DNA from: Desulfogranum mediterraneum DSM 13871
GTDB lineage: Bacteria > Desulfobacterota > Desulfobulbia > Desulfobulbales > Desulfobulbaceae
Assembly: GCF_000429965.1 (NCBI RefSeq)
Contig: NZ_AUCW01000007.1
Coordinates: forward strand, 1 to 64,000
Length of the DNA: 64,000 nucleotides
Reading direction: 5' to 3'
A program made the translations under genes and the position numbers. Position 1 is the stretch's first letter. Every line of letters starts with the position of its first letter. This document shows positions 46,984 through 56,166 of this stretch, one piece after another. Under the pieces are notes generated by a model. It saw nothing but the letters and a program-made list of their open reading frames with translations, did not search any database and had not been told where the DNA came from.

Positions 46984-47158
46984 AGGTAACAGTTTGTTGA
47001 CCTGACCTGAGTGGTGGCCTGCATGCCGCTGGCAGCCGAAGAACGCCCCAAAAAAAAGAAAGACGGGGCAGAGCGGCTGCAGTGGCTTCACGAAACTGCG
47101 TATTTTAATCACAGCACATACTATCTGTCAAACCATTTCAGAGCGACATGGAAAAAGT

Positions 47159-47986
47159 ATGCCGCAATTAAAATATCCCGCCATCGACTGGAACCAACTT
47201 CGCAGGGAGGCCTTCCCCTCCAGCGGCAGCAGGAGAAGAGATCCAAGCAGTTGGGACCAGCGGGCCAGATCCTTTGCCAAACGCAACTCCGGCTCCCTCT
47301 ATGCCCGAAAATTCATTGCCCTGCTCCGCCCCCAGCCCCACTGGACAATCCTTGATGTGGGCTCAGGCCCGGGCACCCTGGCCCTGCCCCTGGCCCGCCT
47401 GGTGAGCAGCATCACCTGCCTTGATTTTTCCGCAGAGATGCTCGCCATCGTCCGGGAGCGCTGCCAGGAGGAAGGGCTCGACAACATCCGGACCTGCAGG
47501 ATCTCCTGGAGCGAAGACTGGTCCAAAGAGCAGCTGCCCCGCCATCGGGTGGCCCTGGCCTCCCGCTCCCTTGGGGTGGCAGACCTCAAGGGAGCCATCA
47601 GCCGGCTCTCTGCCCATGCCAGCGACAGGGTGGTGGTCACCGACACCGTCCGTCACGGCCCCGCCGACCCTGCGGCCTTCCAGGCCATCGGCCGCCCCCT
47701 GCAGAGCAAGCCCGACTATATCTACACCCTCAACCTGCTCTACCAGCTGGGCTACCTGGCCCGGGTGGAGTTCATCCGCCTGGATGAACCCCTCTGCTAC
47801 GGCTCCCTTGCAGAGGCGCTTGCCGGCTACGCCTGGATGTTCCCCCAGCTGGATCACCGGGAAGAGGGCCTCTTGAAAAAATACCTCCGAAGCATTGCCA
47901 GCCGGGACCAGGATGGTACAATCACCCTCCACCGTGCCCAGGTCCCGACCTGGGCCTTTATCAGCTGGAATCCGCACGAGCGCTGA
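47159..47986 (+). CDS. SAM-dependent methyltransferase
   Basis: 275 residues. ILDVGSGPGTLALPLA (motif I) and ITCLDFSAEMLAIV place it in the class I, methyltransferase_11/25-like group; an unusual segment HRVALASRSLGVADL replaces the usual post-motif region. Target unknown; small-molecule or tetrapyrrole-related substrates are possible by resemblance only. The preceding rightward frame (47011-47355) is a shadow. trkA follows after 90 bases. Confidence 0.75.
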   Translation: MPQLKYPAIDWNQLRREAFPSSGSRRRDPSSWDQRARSFAKRNSGSLYARKFIALLRPQPHWTILDVGSGPGTLALPLARLVSSITCLDFSAEMLAIVRERCQEEGLDNIRTCRISWSEDWSKEQLPRHRVALASRSLGVADLKGAISRLSAHASDRVVVTDTVRHGPADPAAFQAIGRPLQSKPDYIYTLNLLYQLGYLARVEFIRLDEPLCYGSLAEALAGYAWMFPQLDHREEGLLKKYLRSIASRDQDGTITLHRAQVPTWAFISWNPHER

Positions 47987-48076
47987 CCAGGGATCGAGCA
48001 TCCTCCAGGACACGAGGATTCAAGCCTCGGCCTGCACCCTCAAGCTGAGCCTGCAAGAACACACAGAGACCGTATC

Positions 48077-49483
48077 ATGTTTGGAAAGAAAAAGATTGCC
48101 CATGAAAATATCCTGATCCTGGGCCTGGGCGGGATCGGCTCCTACCTGGCCAAGCGACTCCTTCACGAGGGCTACGCCATCACCGTGATCGAGCCCAACG
48201 CTGAGCTGATCCGTTACGCCGACGGCACCCTGGATGCCCGCCTGGTCCAGGGCAATGCCATGTCCCTGGACTGCTGGAAAGAGGCCCATGCAAAGAGCAT
48301 GGACTACCTGATCGCGGTGACCGACAACGATGCCATCAACATGCTCTCCTCCATGATCGCTGACCGCTTCGGGATCCCCACCAAGATCGCCAGGGTACGC
48401 TCCCAGGATTTCGGCCATGACGACTCGATGCTCCAGGGCGAAGACCTGAAAATCGACCTCTTCATCCACCCCGAGGAGCTGGCGGCCCAGGAGATCGTCC
48501 GAATGATCAAGCGAACCGCCGGCGACGAAATCATCGACATCGCCCTGGGCCAGATGCAGGTCATGGCCACCCGGATCACCGGCAGCTCGCCCTTTGCCCA
48601 CAAGAACCTCATCGATATCTCCCGCACCTACCATGCCTTCCCCTTTCGGGTGGTGGCCATTTCCCGGGGCATCACCACCATCATCCCCTCCGGAGAGCAG
48701 GAGATCCTGCCCCAGGACCAGGTCCTGATCATGGCGGACAAGGCAGACCTGCCCAAGCTGATGGAGCTCACCGGCGTCAAACAGCAGCGGCGGCACCGGG
48801 TGATGATCCTGGGCGGCGGCCTGGCCGGGGCCCGGATCGCCGAGTTGCTGGGCAGAAACTTCAAGGTCACTCTCCTGGAAAAGAATGCCCAACGGGCCGA
48901 GGAGCTCTCCTTCCTGCTCAAGGACAGCGAGGTCCTCCACGGTGACGGTTCCGACAAGGAAGTCCTGGAGGAATCCGGCCTCAAGGATATCGACACCTTC
49001 ATCGCCTCCACCGGGGAGAACGAGACCAACATCATGAGCTGCATCCTGGCCAAACACCTGATGGCCGTCCATGACGGTGACGCCCAGGGGGTGCAGCGGA
49101 AGACCATCTGCCTGGTGACCAAGGAGGAGTACCTGGTGCTGGCCTCCACCAGCGGCCTGGACATCGTCCTCAACAAGAAGCTTTTGGCCGGCAACGAGAT
49201 CCTCACCTTTATCCGGGGCAGCGAGTTGCTCTCCATCTCCCACATGCACGGCTTTGACGCCGAGGTGATCGACCTGATCGCCGCCCCGGGCGCCCCCATC
49301 ACCCGTAAGCCCCTGGCCAAACTGACCAAGGCCCTGGCCGGTCACATCATCGTGGGCAGTGTCTTCAGGGACGGGGAGTGGAAGACCGCAGTGGGCGATA
49401 CCCACATCCATGGCGGCGACCGGGCCATCGTGATCAGCAACTCCTCCTACCTCAAGGAGGTCCGCAGGCTGTTTTCCGCCTGA
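48077..49483 (+). CDS. trkA: Trk potassium uptake regulator TrkA
   Basis: 468 residues with two tandem RCK units, each with a Rossmann RCK_N (ILILGLGGIGSYLAKRLL and RVMILGGGLAGARIAELL) and an RCK_C domain. TrkA binds NAD(H) or ATP and gates the TrkH channel. Full length. Uncommonly, the channel gene is convergent rather than co-directional. Confidence 0.95.
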   Translation: MFGKKKIAHENILILGLGGIGSYLAKRLLHEGYAITVIEPNAELIRYADGTLDARLVQGNAMSLDCWKEAHAKSMDYLIAVTDNDAINMLSSMIADRFGIPTKIARVRSQDFGHDDSMLQGEDLKIDLFIHPEELAAQEIVRMIKRTAGDEIIDIALGQMQVMATRITGSSPFAHKNLIDISRTYHAFPFRVVAISRGITTIIPSGEQEILPQDQVLIMADKADLPKLMELTGVKQQRRHRVMILGGGLAGARIAELLGRNFKVTLLEKNAQRAEELSFLLKDSEVLHGDGSDKEVLEESGLKDIDTFIASTGENETNIMSCILAKHLMAVHDGDAQGVQRKTICLVTKEEYLVLASTSGLDIVLNKKLLAGNEILTFIRGSELLSISHMHGFDAEVIDLIAAPGAPITRKPLAKLTKALAGHIIVGSVFRDGEWKTAVGDTHIHGGDRAIVISNSSYLKEVRRLFSA

Positions 49484-49533
49484 ACCCCAGATCCTCCGGA
49501 GCAGGGCTGGGGAGTCGGGGAGGGGGACGGCCC

Positions 49534-50991
49534 TTATTTTTTCCAGAACGAGGGGTAGAGGATCACCAGGGCGGAAAACATCTCCAGCCGGCCGACCAGC
49601 ATGTTCCAGGAGAGAAACCACTTGCCCGGGGCAGAGATAAAGGCAAAGTTCTTACTGGGCCCGATCTCACCAAAGCCGGGGCCGATATTCATCAGGGCCG
49701 CGATCACCGAACTCATGGCCGAGACATAGTCGAAGCCCTCCAGGAGGACCATCACACAGCCCCCGGCCAGAATCATCATGATATTGACGATGAAGTAGCA
49801 GATGGCCAGATCCACCACCGAAGCCTCCACGGCCCGCTGATTCAGGCGGATGGAGACCACGGCCCGGGGCTGGAAGAAGATCTTGCGGATGGAGGCATAC
49901 ATATACTTGCAGATGATGACGTAATGGACCACCTTGATCCCGCTGGTGGTGGAGCCGGCACAGGCACCGAGGAAGCAGACCAGAAAGAGAAACATCTGGG
50001 CAGCCTGGGGCCAGAGCTCATAATCTGCGGTGGTATAGCCGGTGGTGGTCAGGATCGAGACCACCTGAAAGGTGCCGAAGCGGAAGGCATCGGCCAGGCT
50101 GTCGTAGCTCTGGTTGCTCCAAAGGATCAGGGAGACGCTGCTGCAGAAGAAGAGCATCAGCACCAGGTACCACTTGAACTCGGTGTTGCGGTAGGCCGCC
50201 TGCCAGTTGCCCCGGAGCAGCTGAAAAAACAGCATAAAGGTCACCCCGCCCAGGAACATGAAGACGATGATCACCCAGTCAAAGTAGGCGGAATCATAAG
50301 AGCCGATGCTCAGGTTCTTCGGGGAATAGCCCGAGGTGGAGACCGTGCCAAAGGCGGTACAGAGGGCATCGAAGATCGACATCCCCCCAAAACAGAGCAG
50401 CAGGGCCTGGATAAAATTCAAAAACAGGTAGATCCACCAGAGGCTGATCATGGTATCCCGGTTGCGGGGCTTGAATTTTTCCTTGGTGATCACCTGGCCC
50501 GGACTCGACTCGGCCCGGAACAGGCGCACCCCGCCCATGCCCTGGGGCAGGAGAATAATGGTCAGGGTGAGAAAGCCCATCCCCCCCAGGAGGTGGGTCT
50601 CACTGCGCCAGAAGAGCAGGCCATGGGGCAGGGCCTCGATATCGGTGAGGATGGTCGCACCGGTGGTGGTGTAACCGGAGATCATCTCAAAAAAGGCGTC
50701 GGTGAAGCCGGGGATGGCCCCATGGATCATGAAGGGCAGTGCGGAGAAGGAGGAAACCACCAGCCAGCCAAAGACCGCCACCACGATGCCGTCCTTGATG
50801 TTGAGCTCATACTGTTTGCGAAAAAACCACCAGGTCGGCAGACCGAGGAGGTAGGTCACCCCGGCGGAGAGCAGCAGCGGCAGGAGATCCCCCTCCCCGT
50901 AGTAGGCGGCACAGAGGGCCGGAAAGAGCATGGCCGTGCCGGTCACCAGCAGGAGGAGGCCGAACACATGGGTAATAGATGCAAAATGCAT
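49534..50991 (-). CDS. trkH: Trk potassium transporter, TrkH family
   Basis: 485 residues, about ten to twelve membrane spans in four M1-P-M2 repeats; pore loops such as SGYTTTGATIL, FGTVSTSGYSP, LTTTGYTTADYE and ALMNIGPGFGEIGP carry selectivity-filter glycines. Takes up K+ (TrkG/H type). Convergent with trkA at 49483, 50 bases apart. Confidence 0.94.
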   Translation of the reverse strand: MHFASITHVFGLLLLVTGTAMLFPALCAAYYGEGDLLPLLLSAGVTYLLGLPTWWFFRKQYELNIKDGIVVAVFGWLVVSSFSALPFMIHGAIPGFTDAFFEMISGYTTTGATILTDIEALPHGLLFWRSETHLLGGMGFLTLTIILLPQGMGGVRLFRAESSPGQVITKEKFKPRNRDTMISLWWIYLFLNFIQALLLCFGGMSIFDALCTAFGTVSTSGYSPKNLSIGSYDSAYFDWVIIVFMFLGGVTFMLFFQLLRGNWQAAYRNTEFKWYLVLMLFFCSSVSLILWSNQSYDSLADAFRFGTFQVVSILTTTGYTTADYELWPQAAQMFLFLVCFLGACAGSTTSGIKVVHYVIICKYMYASIRKIFFQPRAVVSIRLNQRAVEASVVDLAICYFIVNIMMILAGGCVMVLLEGFDYVSAMSSVIAALMNIGPGFGEIGPSKNFAFISAPGKWFLSWNMLVGRLEMFSALVILYPSFWKK

Positions 50992-51156
50992 AGTTGGACG
51001 CCTGATGAAGAGCTAAAGAGCTGCGGTGAGAACAAAGGCAAGGCCGGATGCCGGTCAACTTGGAGCGATGCGGGCTCGGCAGGGACAGACGCTGGAGCCG
51101 GCGCCCCGCTTTCCCGGAGATGAGGCCCCTGATCAGCTGATTCCTGTCGCTTCCCG

Positions 51157-51185
51157 TTGCAAAATTGGACCGTGCTATCTATAAT
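51157..51185 (+). promoter_or_regulatory. Promoter of mnmG
   Basis: TTGCAA (51157-51162) and a perfect TATAAT (51180-51185) separated by 17 bases, about 100 bases before the mnmG start. Confidence 0.7.
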
Positions 51186-51283
51186 AAATTTTTTATTGCA
51201 GAGTCAACAGTTGTTCACCTTTACCCGTGTCCCCTTTGCTCCTCTGTAGTCCACCCCCACCTCCACTATTACCACCTGGATAT

Positions 51284-53167
51284 ATGACGGATTTTGATAT
51301 TGCTGTAATCGGTGCCGGCCATGCCGGCTGTGAAGCGGCCCTGGCCGCAGCCCGAATGGGATGTCGCACCCTGGTCTGCGTGATGAACGCAGATACCATC
51401 GGCGCCATGTCGTGCAACCCTGCCATCGGCGGCCTGGCCAAGGGTCACCTGGTCAAGGAGATCGACGCCCTGGGAGGCGAGATGGCCAAGAACATCGATG
51501 CCACCGGGATCCAGTTCCGCCGCCTCAACACCAGCAAGGGACCGGCGGTCCGTTCTTCCCGGGCCCAGGCGGATCGGCTCCTCTACCGCTTGCGGATGAA
51601 GAAGATCATGGAACATCAGGAGAACCTGGAGATCCGCCAGACCGTGGTGGACGAGATCCTGGTGGAGGATGGGCGGGTCAGCGGCATCCGCACCTCCCTG
51701 GACGAGGTGCTCCGGGTCAAGGCGGTGGTGGTGACCACCGGGACCTTTCTCAACGGCCTGATCCACGTGGGGCTGAAAAACTTCCCTGCAGGCCGGATGG
51801 GGGATGTCCCCTCGCGCTCCCTGGCAGAGTGGTTCAAGCAGGCCGGCTTCACCGTGGGCCGGATGAAGACCGGCACCGTGCCCAGGATCGACGGCACCAC
51901 CATCGACTACTCCCAGCTGGAGGCCCAGTATTCCGATGAGCCGCCCAGCCTGTTCTCCTTCTCCTCCGGCGCTACGCCGCCCCAGCCACAGTTTCCCTGC
52001 TACATCACCTACACCAACGAGACCACCCACCAGATCATCAGGGATTCCATCGACCAGTCACCCCTCTATGCCGGGGTGATCGAGGGGGTCGGTGCCCGCT
52101 ACTGTCCCTCCATCGAGGACAAGGTCATGCGCTTTCCGGAAAAGATCCGCCACCAGATCTTTCTGGAACCCGAGGGGGTCGAGACCGTGGAGGTCTACCC
52201 CAACGGCATCCCCACCAGCCTGCCCCTGGCCACCCAGATTGCCATGGTCCACTCCATCCCGGGCATGGAAAACGCCCGGATCATCCGCCCGGGTTACGCC
52301 ATCGAGTATGACTATGTGGACCCACGGGAACTCAGGCCCAACCTGGAGACCAAAAAGATCCAGGGGCTCTTTCTGGCCGGTCAGATCAACGGTACCTCGG
52401 GCTACGAGGAGGCTGCAGGCCAGGGACTGATCGCGGCCATCAACGGGGTCAAGTACACCAGGGAAGAGCCGCCCCTGATCCTGGACCGTTCCCAGGCCTA
52501 CCTGGGGGTACTGATCGATGATCTGGTCACCCTGGGGACCAAGGAACCCTACCGCCTGTTCACCTCCCGGGCCGAGTACCGGTTGCTGCTGCGTGAGGAC
52601 AACGCGGACATCCGCCTGCGCGCAATCGGCTACGAGCTGGGTCTGGTGGACCAGGCGACCTGGGAGGGGTTTGTCGAAAAACGGGCCGCCATCGAAGAGG
52701 CCGAAACACTGCTCCAGCAGATCCGGATCAAGCCAACGGCTGCGGTCAACAAACTGGCCTCGTCGCTGGGCACCACCCCCCTGACCCAGGCCCTGACCAT
52801 GGCAGACCTGCTCCGCCGCCCGGAAATCCACCTGGCACAACTCATCCAGCTGGCCCAGGCCGCCGAGATCGAGCTAGCGTCGACCTTTCTTGAGTCCAGC
52901 TATCAGCAGGAGATCGAACTCAAGGTCAAGTATGCCGGCTACATCAGGCGGCAGGAGGAACAGGTACAGCGCTTTAAGAAGTTGGAGCAGATGGCTATCC
53001 CGGAAGAGATGGTCTATGAGGGGCTTCCCGGCCTCTCCAACGAGGTGGTGGAAAAGCTGACCACGGTGCAGCCGCGCTCCCTGGGACAGGCCTCCAGGAT
53101 CTCAGGGGTCACCCCGGCGGCCCTCTCCGTGCTCCAGATCCAGCTGAGAAGAGAGGGCCTGCTCTAG
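51284..53167 (+). CDS. mnmG: tRNA modification FAD enzyme MnmG (GidA)
   Basis: 627 residues. FAD-binding [41 protein letters not shown]-type block ([16 protein letters not shown]), [19 protein letters not shown]-like [19 protein letters not shown] and the C-terminal helical domain give a complete MnmG, partner of MnmE. The ATG at 51284 is where homology starts; the 19 codons upstream are a low-complexity Pro/Leu run. lgt follows after 11 bases. Confidence 0.97.
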   Translation: MTDFDIAVIGAGHAGCEAALAAARMGCRTLVCVMNADTIGAMSCNPAIGGLAKGHLVKEIDALGGEMAKNIDATGIQFRRLNTSKGPAVRSSRAQADRLLYRLRMKKIMEHQENLEIRQTVVDEILVEDGRVSGIRTSLDEVLRVKAVVVTTGTFLNGLIHVGLKNFPAGRMGDVPSRSLAEWFKQAGFTVGRMKTGTVPRIDGTTIDYSQLEAQYSDEPPSLFSFSSGATPPQPQFPCYITYTNETTHQIIRDSIDQSPLYAGVIEGVGARYCPSIEDKVMRFPEKIRHQIFLEPEGVETVEVYPNGIPTSLPLATQIAMVHSIPGMENARIIRPGYAIEYDYVDPRELRPNLETKKIQGLFLAGQINGTSGYEEAAGQGLIAAINGVKYTREEPPLILDRSQAYLGVLIDDLVTLGTKEPYRLFTSRAEYRLLLREDNADIRLRAIGYELGLVDQATWEGFVEKRAAIEEAETLLQQIRIKPTAAVNKLASSLGTTPLTQALTMADLLRRPEIHLAQLIQLAQAAEIELASTFLESSYQQEIELKVKYAGYIRRQEEQVQRFKKLEQMAIPEEMVYEGLPGLSNEVVEKLTTVQPRSLGQASRISGVTPAALSVLQIQLRREGLL

Positions 53168-53178
53168 GGCTGCGGACC

Positions 53179-53982
53179 ATGATCAGCTATCCTCAGATCG
53201 ACCCGATCATCGTCTCCCTCGGCCCCCTGGCGATCCGCTGGTACGGACTGATGTATGTCATCGGCTTTTCAGCGGCCTACCTGCTGGTCGCCTACCAGGC
53301 CGGCCGCTTTCAGTGGCAGCAGCTGCGCAATCAGCTGGACAACCTCAACCTGACCCTGATTGTCGGGGTGATCCTGGGGGGACGCCTGGGCTATGTCCTC
53401 TTCTACAACCTGGACTACTACCTGGCTCACCCGGCTGAGATCATGGCCGTCTGGGAGGGCGGGATGTCCTTTCATGGCGGTTGCCTGGGGGCCCTGGGAG
53501 CAGGAGTGCTCTTCTGCTCCCTGCAGCGGCTGGACTTCTGGAAGGGTGCAGACCTCTATGTGGCCACCGTACCGGTGGGCTTATTTTTCGGCCGGCTGGG
53601 AAATTTCATCAACGGTGAGCTCTTCGGCCGACCCAGCGACCTCCCCTGGGCCATGGTCTTCCCCGGGGGCGGCCCCCTGCCACGCCATCCCTCCCAGCTC
53701 TATGAAGCCCTGCTGGAAGGGGTGGTCCTCTTTGTCATCCTCTGGAGCTGTAAAGACAAACCCTGGAAAACACGGCCTGCCCCTGGCTGGCCCCACGGCT
53801 CCATCCTGGCCCTGTTTTTGATCCTCTATGGCGGCTTTCGTTTTCTGGTGGAATATCTGCGGGAACCTGATCCTCAGCTGGGACTCATGCTCAACAGCTT
53901 TTCCATGGGTCAGGTCTTGAGCGGGGCCATGTTCGGCCTGGGGGGGATACTCTGGCTGTGGCGAGCCAGGTCCGGCGGCTAG
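53179..53982 (+). CDS. lgt: Prolipoprotein diacylglyceryl transferase
   Basis: 267 residues, about seven membrane spans. IRWYGLMYVIGFS, GGRLGYVLFYN, GGMSFHGGCLG and GRLGNFINGELFGRP are the Lgt signatures (the last carries the essential Asn/Glu loop); HPSQLYEALLEG follows. It transfers diacylglycerol from phosphatidylglycerol to the lipobox cysteine. Confidence 0.97.
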   Translation: MISYPQIDPIIVSLGPLAIRWYGLMYVIGFSAAYLLVAYQAGRFQWQQLRNQLDNLNLTLIVGVILGGRLGYVLFYNLDYYLAHPAEIMAVWEGGMSFHGGCLGALGAGVLFCSLQRLDFWKGADLYVATVPVGLFFGRLGNFINGELFGRPSDLPWAMVFPGGGPLPRHPSQLYEALLEGVVLFVILWSCKDKPWKTRPAPGWPHGSILALFLILYGGFRFLVEYLREPDPQLGLMLNSFSMGQVLSGAMFGLGGILWLWRARSGG

Positions 53983-54008
53983 CTGGAAGAGACGGCCTGG
54001 CTCGCTCT

Positions 54009-54055
54009 GGAGGGCGGGGTCTGCTTAGAGCAGACTCCTGCAGACAGCGCCCTCC
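54009..54055. terminator. Nested hairpin between lgt and HU genes
   Basis: GGAGGGCG (54009-54016) pairs with CGCCCTCC (54048-54055). Within it GTCTGC (54019-54024) can pair with either of two copies of GCAGAC (54030-54035, 54040-54045). It lies between converging genes; no T run. Confidence 0.5.
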
Positions 54056-54061
54056 TGGTGG

Positions 54062-54334
54062 CTACTGCATCTTACGGGAAAGATGTTTCCCTGGACGGAA
54101 CTTGACCGCCTTACGGGGAGGGATGGGCACCACCTCTCCGGTTTTCGGATTCCGACCGACACGGGGCGCCCGATCCACCACGGAAAAACTGCCAAATCCG
54201 GCCAGGGTGACCCGGTCGCCGTCTTCCATGGCCGAAGACATCATGCTCAGCATTTCATTGAGCCCCCGCTCAGCAGCGGCCTTACTGATCATTGCTGAAC
54301 CGGCAATCGTTTCGATAAGATCATTCTTGTTCAT
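54062..54334 (-). CDS. HU-family DNA-binding protein
   Basis: 90 residues. LIETIAGSAMISKAAAERGL and GFGSFSVVDRAPRVGRNPKTG, with the DNA-intercalating arm, are typical of HU/IHF; a homodimeric HU is most likely. Nucleoid structuring protein. Confidence 0.94.
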   Translation of the reverse strand: MNKNDLIETIAGSAMISKAAAERGLNEMLSMMSSAMEDGDRVTLAGFGSFSVVDRAPRVGRNPKTGEVVPIPPRKAVKFRPGKHLSRKMQ

Positions 54335-54450
54335 CTTGCCCTCTCCGTTGACATTTCATCATCTGCGACTCAGCCGCTGTTTCTGATTGAACTGGAAGAA
54401 GTAAAACGTAGAACAGCGGAAAAGACAATTGAGGGAACTACGGACGCCCC

Positions 54451-54470
54451 CATAGGTATATTTACCTATG
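54451..54470. promoter_or_regulatory. 20-bp palindrome upstream of HU gene
   Basis: CATAGGTA (54451-54458) and TACCTATG (54463-54470) around TATT. It lies about 120 bases upstream of the leftward HU gene and just past the preceding response-regulator terminator; a candidate operator. Confidence 0.5.
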
Positions 54471-54521
54471 ACCAGCAAAAAACTCTTTGAAAGAGAAGGG
54501 TTAGCGGGGAGGGTATGACGC

Positions 54522-54548
54522 AAAAAAAAGAGCCAAACGCTCATTTTT
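54522..54548 (-). terminator. Terminator of the NarL-type regulator gene
   Basis: Leftward reading gives A6, GAGC, a five-base loop, GCTC and T8, a short stem extended by A-T pairs immediately after the stop at 54549. Confidence 0.7.
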
Positions 54549-55205
54549 TCAGCCCTCATCCAAAAAGAGGTTATTCCTGACCACGTAGTTGACCAGGTCG
54601 ATGGTATTCTTCATGTTGAACTTTTTCAAAAGACTGGCCCGATGATGATCCACGGTGCGGGGGCTCAGGCGGAGATGAGCGGCTATCTTTTTACTGGTAT
54701 TGCCCTGGACCACCAGACGCAGCACCTGCCGTTCCCGCTCCGAGAGGGAGACCACAGGCACACTGGCCTGCTCACGAAAGGCAGCGATCATATCATCGCT
54801 GATATCCTGGCTCAGCTGGGGCGAGACATAGGACCTGTTGTTCCTGACGGCCTCGATGGCCTTCAGCAGTTCCGCATCAGATTCCTCCTTGAGCAGGTAA
54901 CCATCCACGCCGGCGTCAATGGCCTTGTAGAAGTAGTGGTTGTTGCCATACATGGTGACAATCAGGATCTTGACCTCGGGATGCGTCTCTTTCACCTGAC
55001 CCACCGCCTCGATGCCGTTCATGTTGGGCATGCAGATATCCAGGATCACCAGATGCGGCTCCTGCTCTGCCAGGATATCGAGGAGTTCGAGACCGTTAGC
55101 CGCCTCGCCGACAACCCGCATGGCCCCATCTTCGGCGATGATGCTCTTTATACCCTGACGGATGAGGCTATGGTCATCGGCAACGACAATCCGGTACGGT
55201 TCCAT
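54549..55205 (-). CDS. NarL/FixJ-type response regulator
   Basis: 218 residues. Receiver domain (about 4-120) with the acidic pair ADDHS and phosphoacceptor Asp in VILDICMPNM; LuxR-type helix-turn-helix at about 150-212 (LSERERQVLRLVVQGNTSKK, LSPRTVDHHRASLLKKF). It should be a phosphorylation-controlled transcription factor. No cognate kinase adjoins it; a receiver-only protein is directly upstream. ATG 55205 follows AAGG; the frame to 55238 is an extension without support. Confidence 0.93.
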   Translation of the reverse strand: MEPYRIVVADDHSLIRQGIKSIIAEDGAMRVVGEAANGLELLDILAEQEPHLVILDICMPNMNGIEAVGQVKETHPEVKILIVTMYGNNHYFYKAIDAGVDGYLLKEESDAELLKAIEAVRNNRSYVSPQLSQDISDDMIAAFREQASVPVVSLSERERQVLRLVVQGNTSKKIAAHLRLSPRTVDHHRASLLKKFNMKNTIDLVNYVVRNNLFLDEG

Positions 55206-55301
55206 ACTGCAGCCTTCATTTCTTGAGGTTAGATCCATAAAAGCTCTGGGGGTCTCCCAATCCTCTGGTTTTCTTCGCCATGAAGAAGCTCTTGTTCTCG
55301 T

Positions 55302-55685
55302 CTAGACAAAGGAAAAAATCACATCGAGTGCATCTCTGACAGCGATGGGCTTGGCCAAAAAACCATCCATACCAGCCGCCAGACAGACACCCCGGGGGTC
55401 TGCCATGCCTCCCCCTGAAAAACCAATAATCGGGGTATGTCTTCTCTGTTCGGCCTGTTCGCGCTGCCGGATGATGCGGGTAGCTGCCAGTCCGTCCATG
55501 ACCGGCATCTCGATATCCATCAAAATGATTTGGAAATCGGTCTGTTGCCAGCTGGTGACGGCTTCCTGGCCGTTGCACGCAAAGGCCGCCTCAAACTCGT
55601 AGCTCTCCAGGAGACTCTTTAAAAAGGAGCGTATCAGTCGGGTGTCATCAACGACCAAGACGGTATGGGGGAGATCGTTTTCCAT
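55302..55685 (-). CDS. Stand-alone receiver domain protein
   Basis: 127 residues, only a receiver domain: VLVVDDTRLIRSFLKSLLES, phosphoacceptor Asp in IILMDIEMPVMDG, Lys in FLAKPIAV. The sequence resembles receiver modules cut from hybrid kinases, acting in phosphorelays or as CheY-like messengers. It is 96 bases upstream of the NarL-type regulator on the same strand. Confidence 0.9.
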   Translation of the reverse strand: MENDLPHTVLVVDDTRLIRSFLKSLLESYEFEAAFACNGQEAVTSWQQTDFQIILMDIEMPVMDGLAATRIIRQREQAEQRRHTPIIGFSGGGMADPRGVCLAAGMDGFLAKPIAVRDALDVIFSFV

Positions 55686-56166
55686 CGTAAGCAGCCTATT
55701 GCAGTTTGCAGTTGCATGTCCAGTTACCCATGCTACCCATTGAAGGATCAGGGACAGTATCTGCAGAGATTCTATGAAAGAATCATGCCGTTACCGCAGC
55801 CCAGGCTCCCCCTGTGCAAAAGAGCCGCAGCAGCAGCAAAAAAAGAGGGGGGGACGATTCGGCCCTGCCCCGATGATCCGGATCCAAGGCGGGGGGTGGC
55901 GGGAAAAGATACCTCGGCCAACCGCTGCTCTTTCCTCAGGTTTCACCCTCCTCTGCCGCCGGCGGAGCCGCTGGGGATCGACGGTCCCCCTCGGGCAAGC
56001 ACCGTTGGCCAAACCAGGCTGCGGTCAGCCGCCAGGCCTGACCAGGCCCCGGGGTGAGACGACAACAAATATTGCGGAGAAGCCGTTTTACTCCAGGAGC
56101 CAAGGGCCACCCCCCCCAAAGAAGAGGGGATGGCAGACCAGGCAATCTTTGTTGACAAGAAAACTT
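55686..56166. other. Intergenic region, no gene seen
   Basis: About 480 bases between the sigma-54 regulator stop and the receiver gene start. It holds an A-rich and G-rich tract (near 55840) and a run of eight C near 56110. The long rightward frame that crosses it is antisense to the kinase and regulator and is not a gene. Confidence 0.5.

Noticed and set aside
46919-47158. Replication origin near rpmH
   Set aside because: No DnaA box cluster or AT-rich unwinding region; dnaA and dnaN are not adjacent.
47011-47355. Rightward 114-codon frame before the methyltransferase
   Set aside because: Overlaps the methyltransferase start in another frame and lacks a domain.
48020-49621. Leftward 533-codon frame opposite trkA
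   Set aside because: TrkA is clear on the other strand; this frame has no domain.
49378-51123. Rightward 581-codon frame opposite trkH
   Set aside because: Antisense of an evident membrane transporter; composition is polar low complexity.
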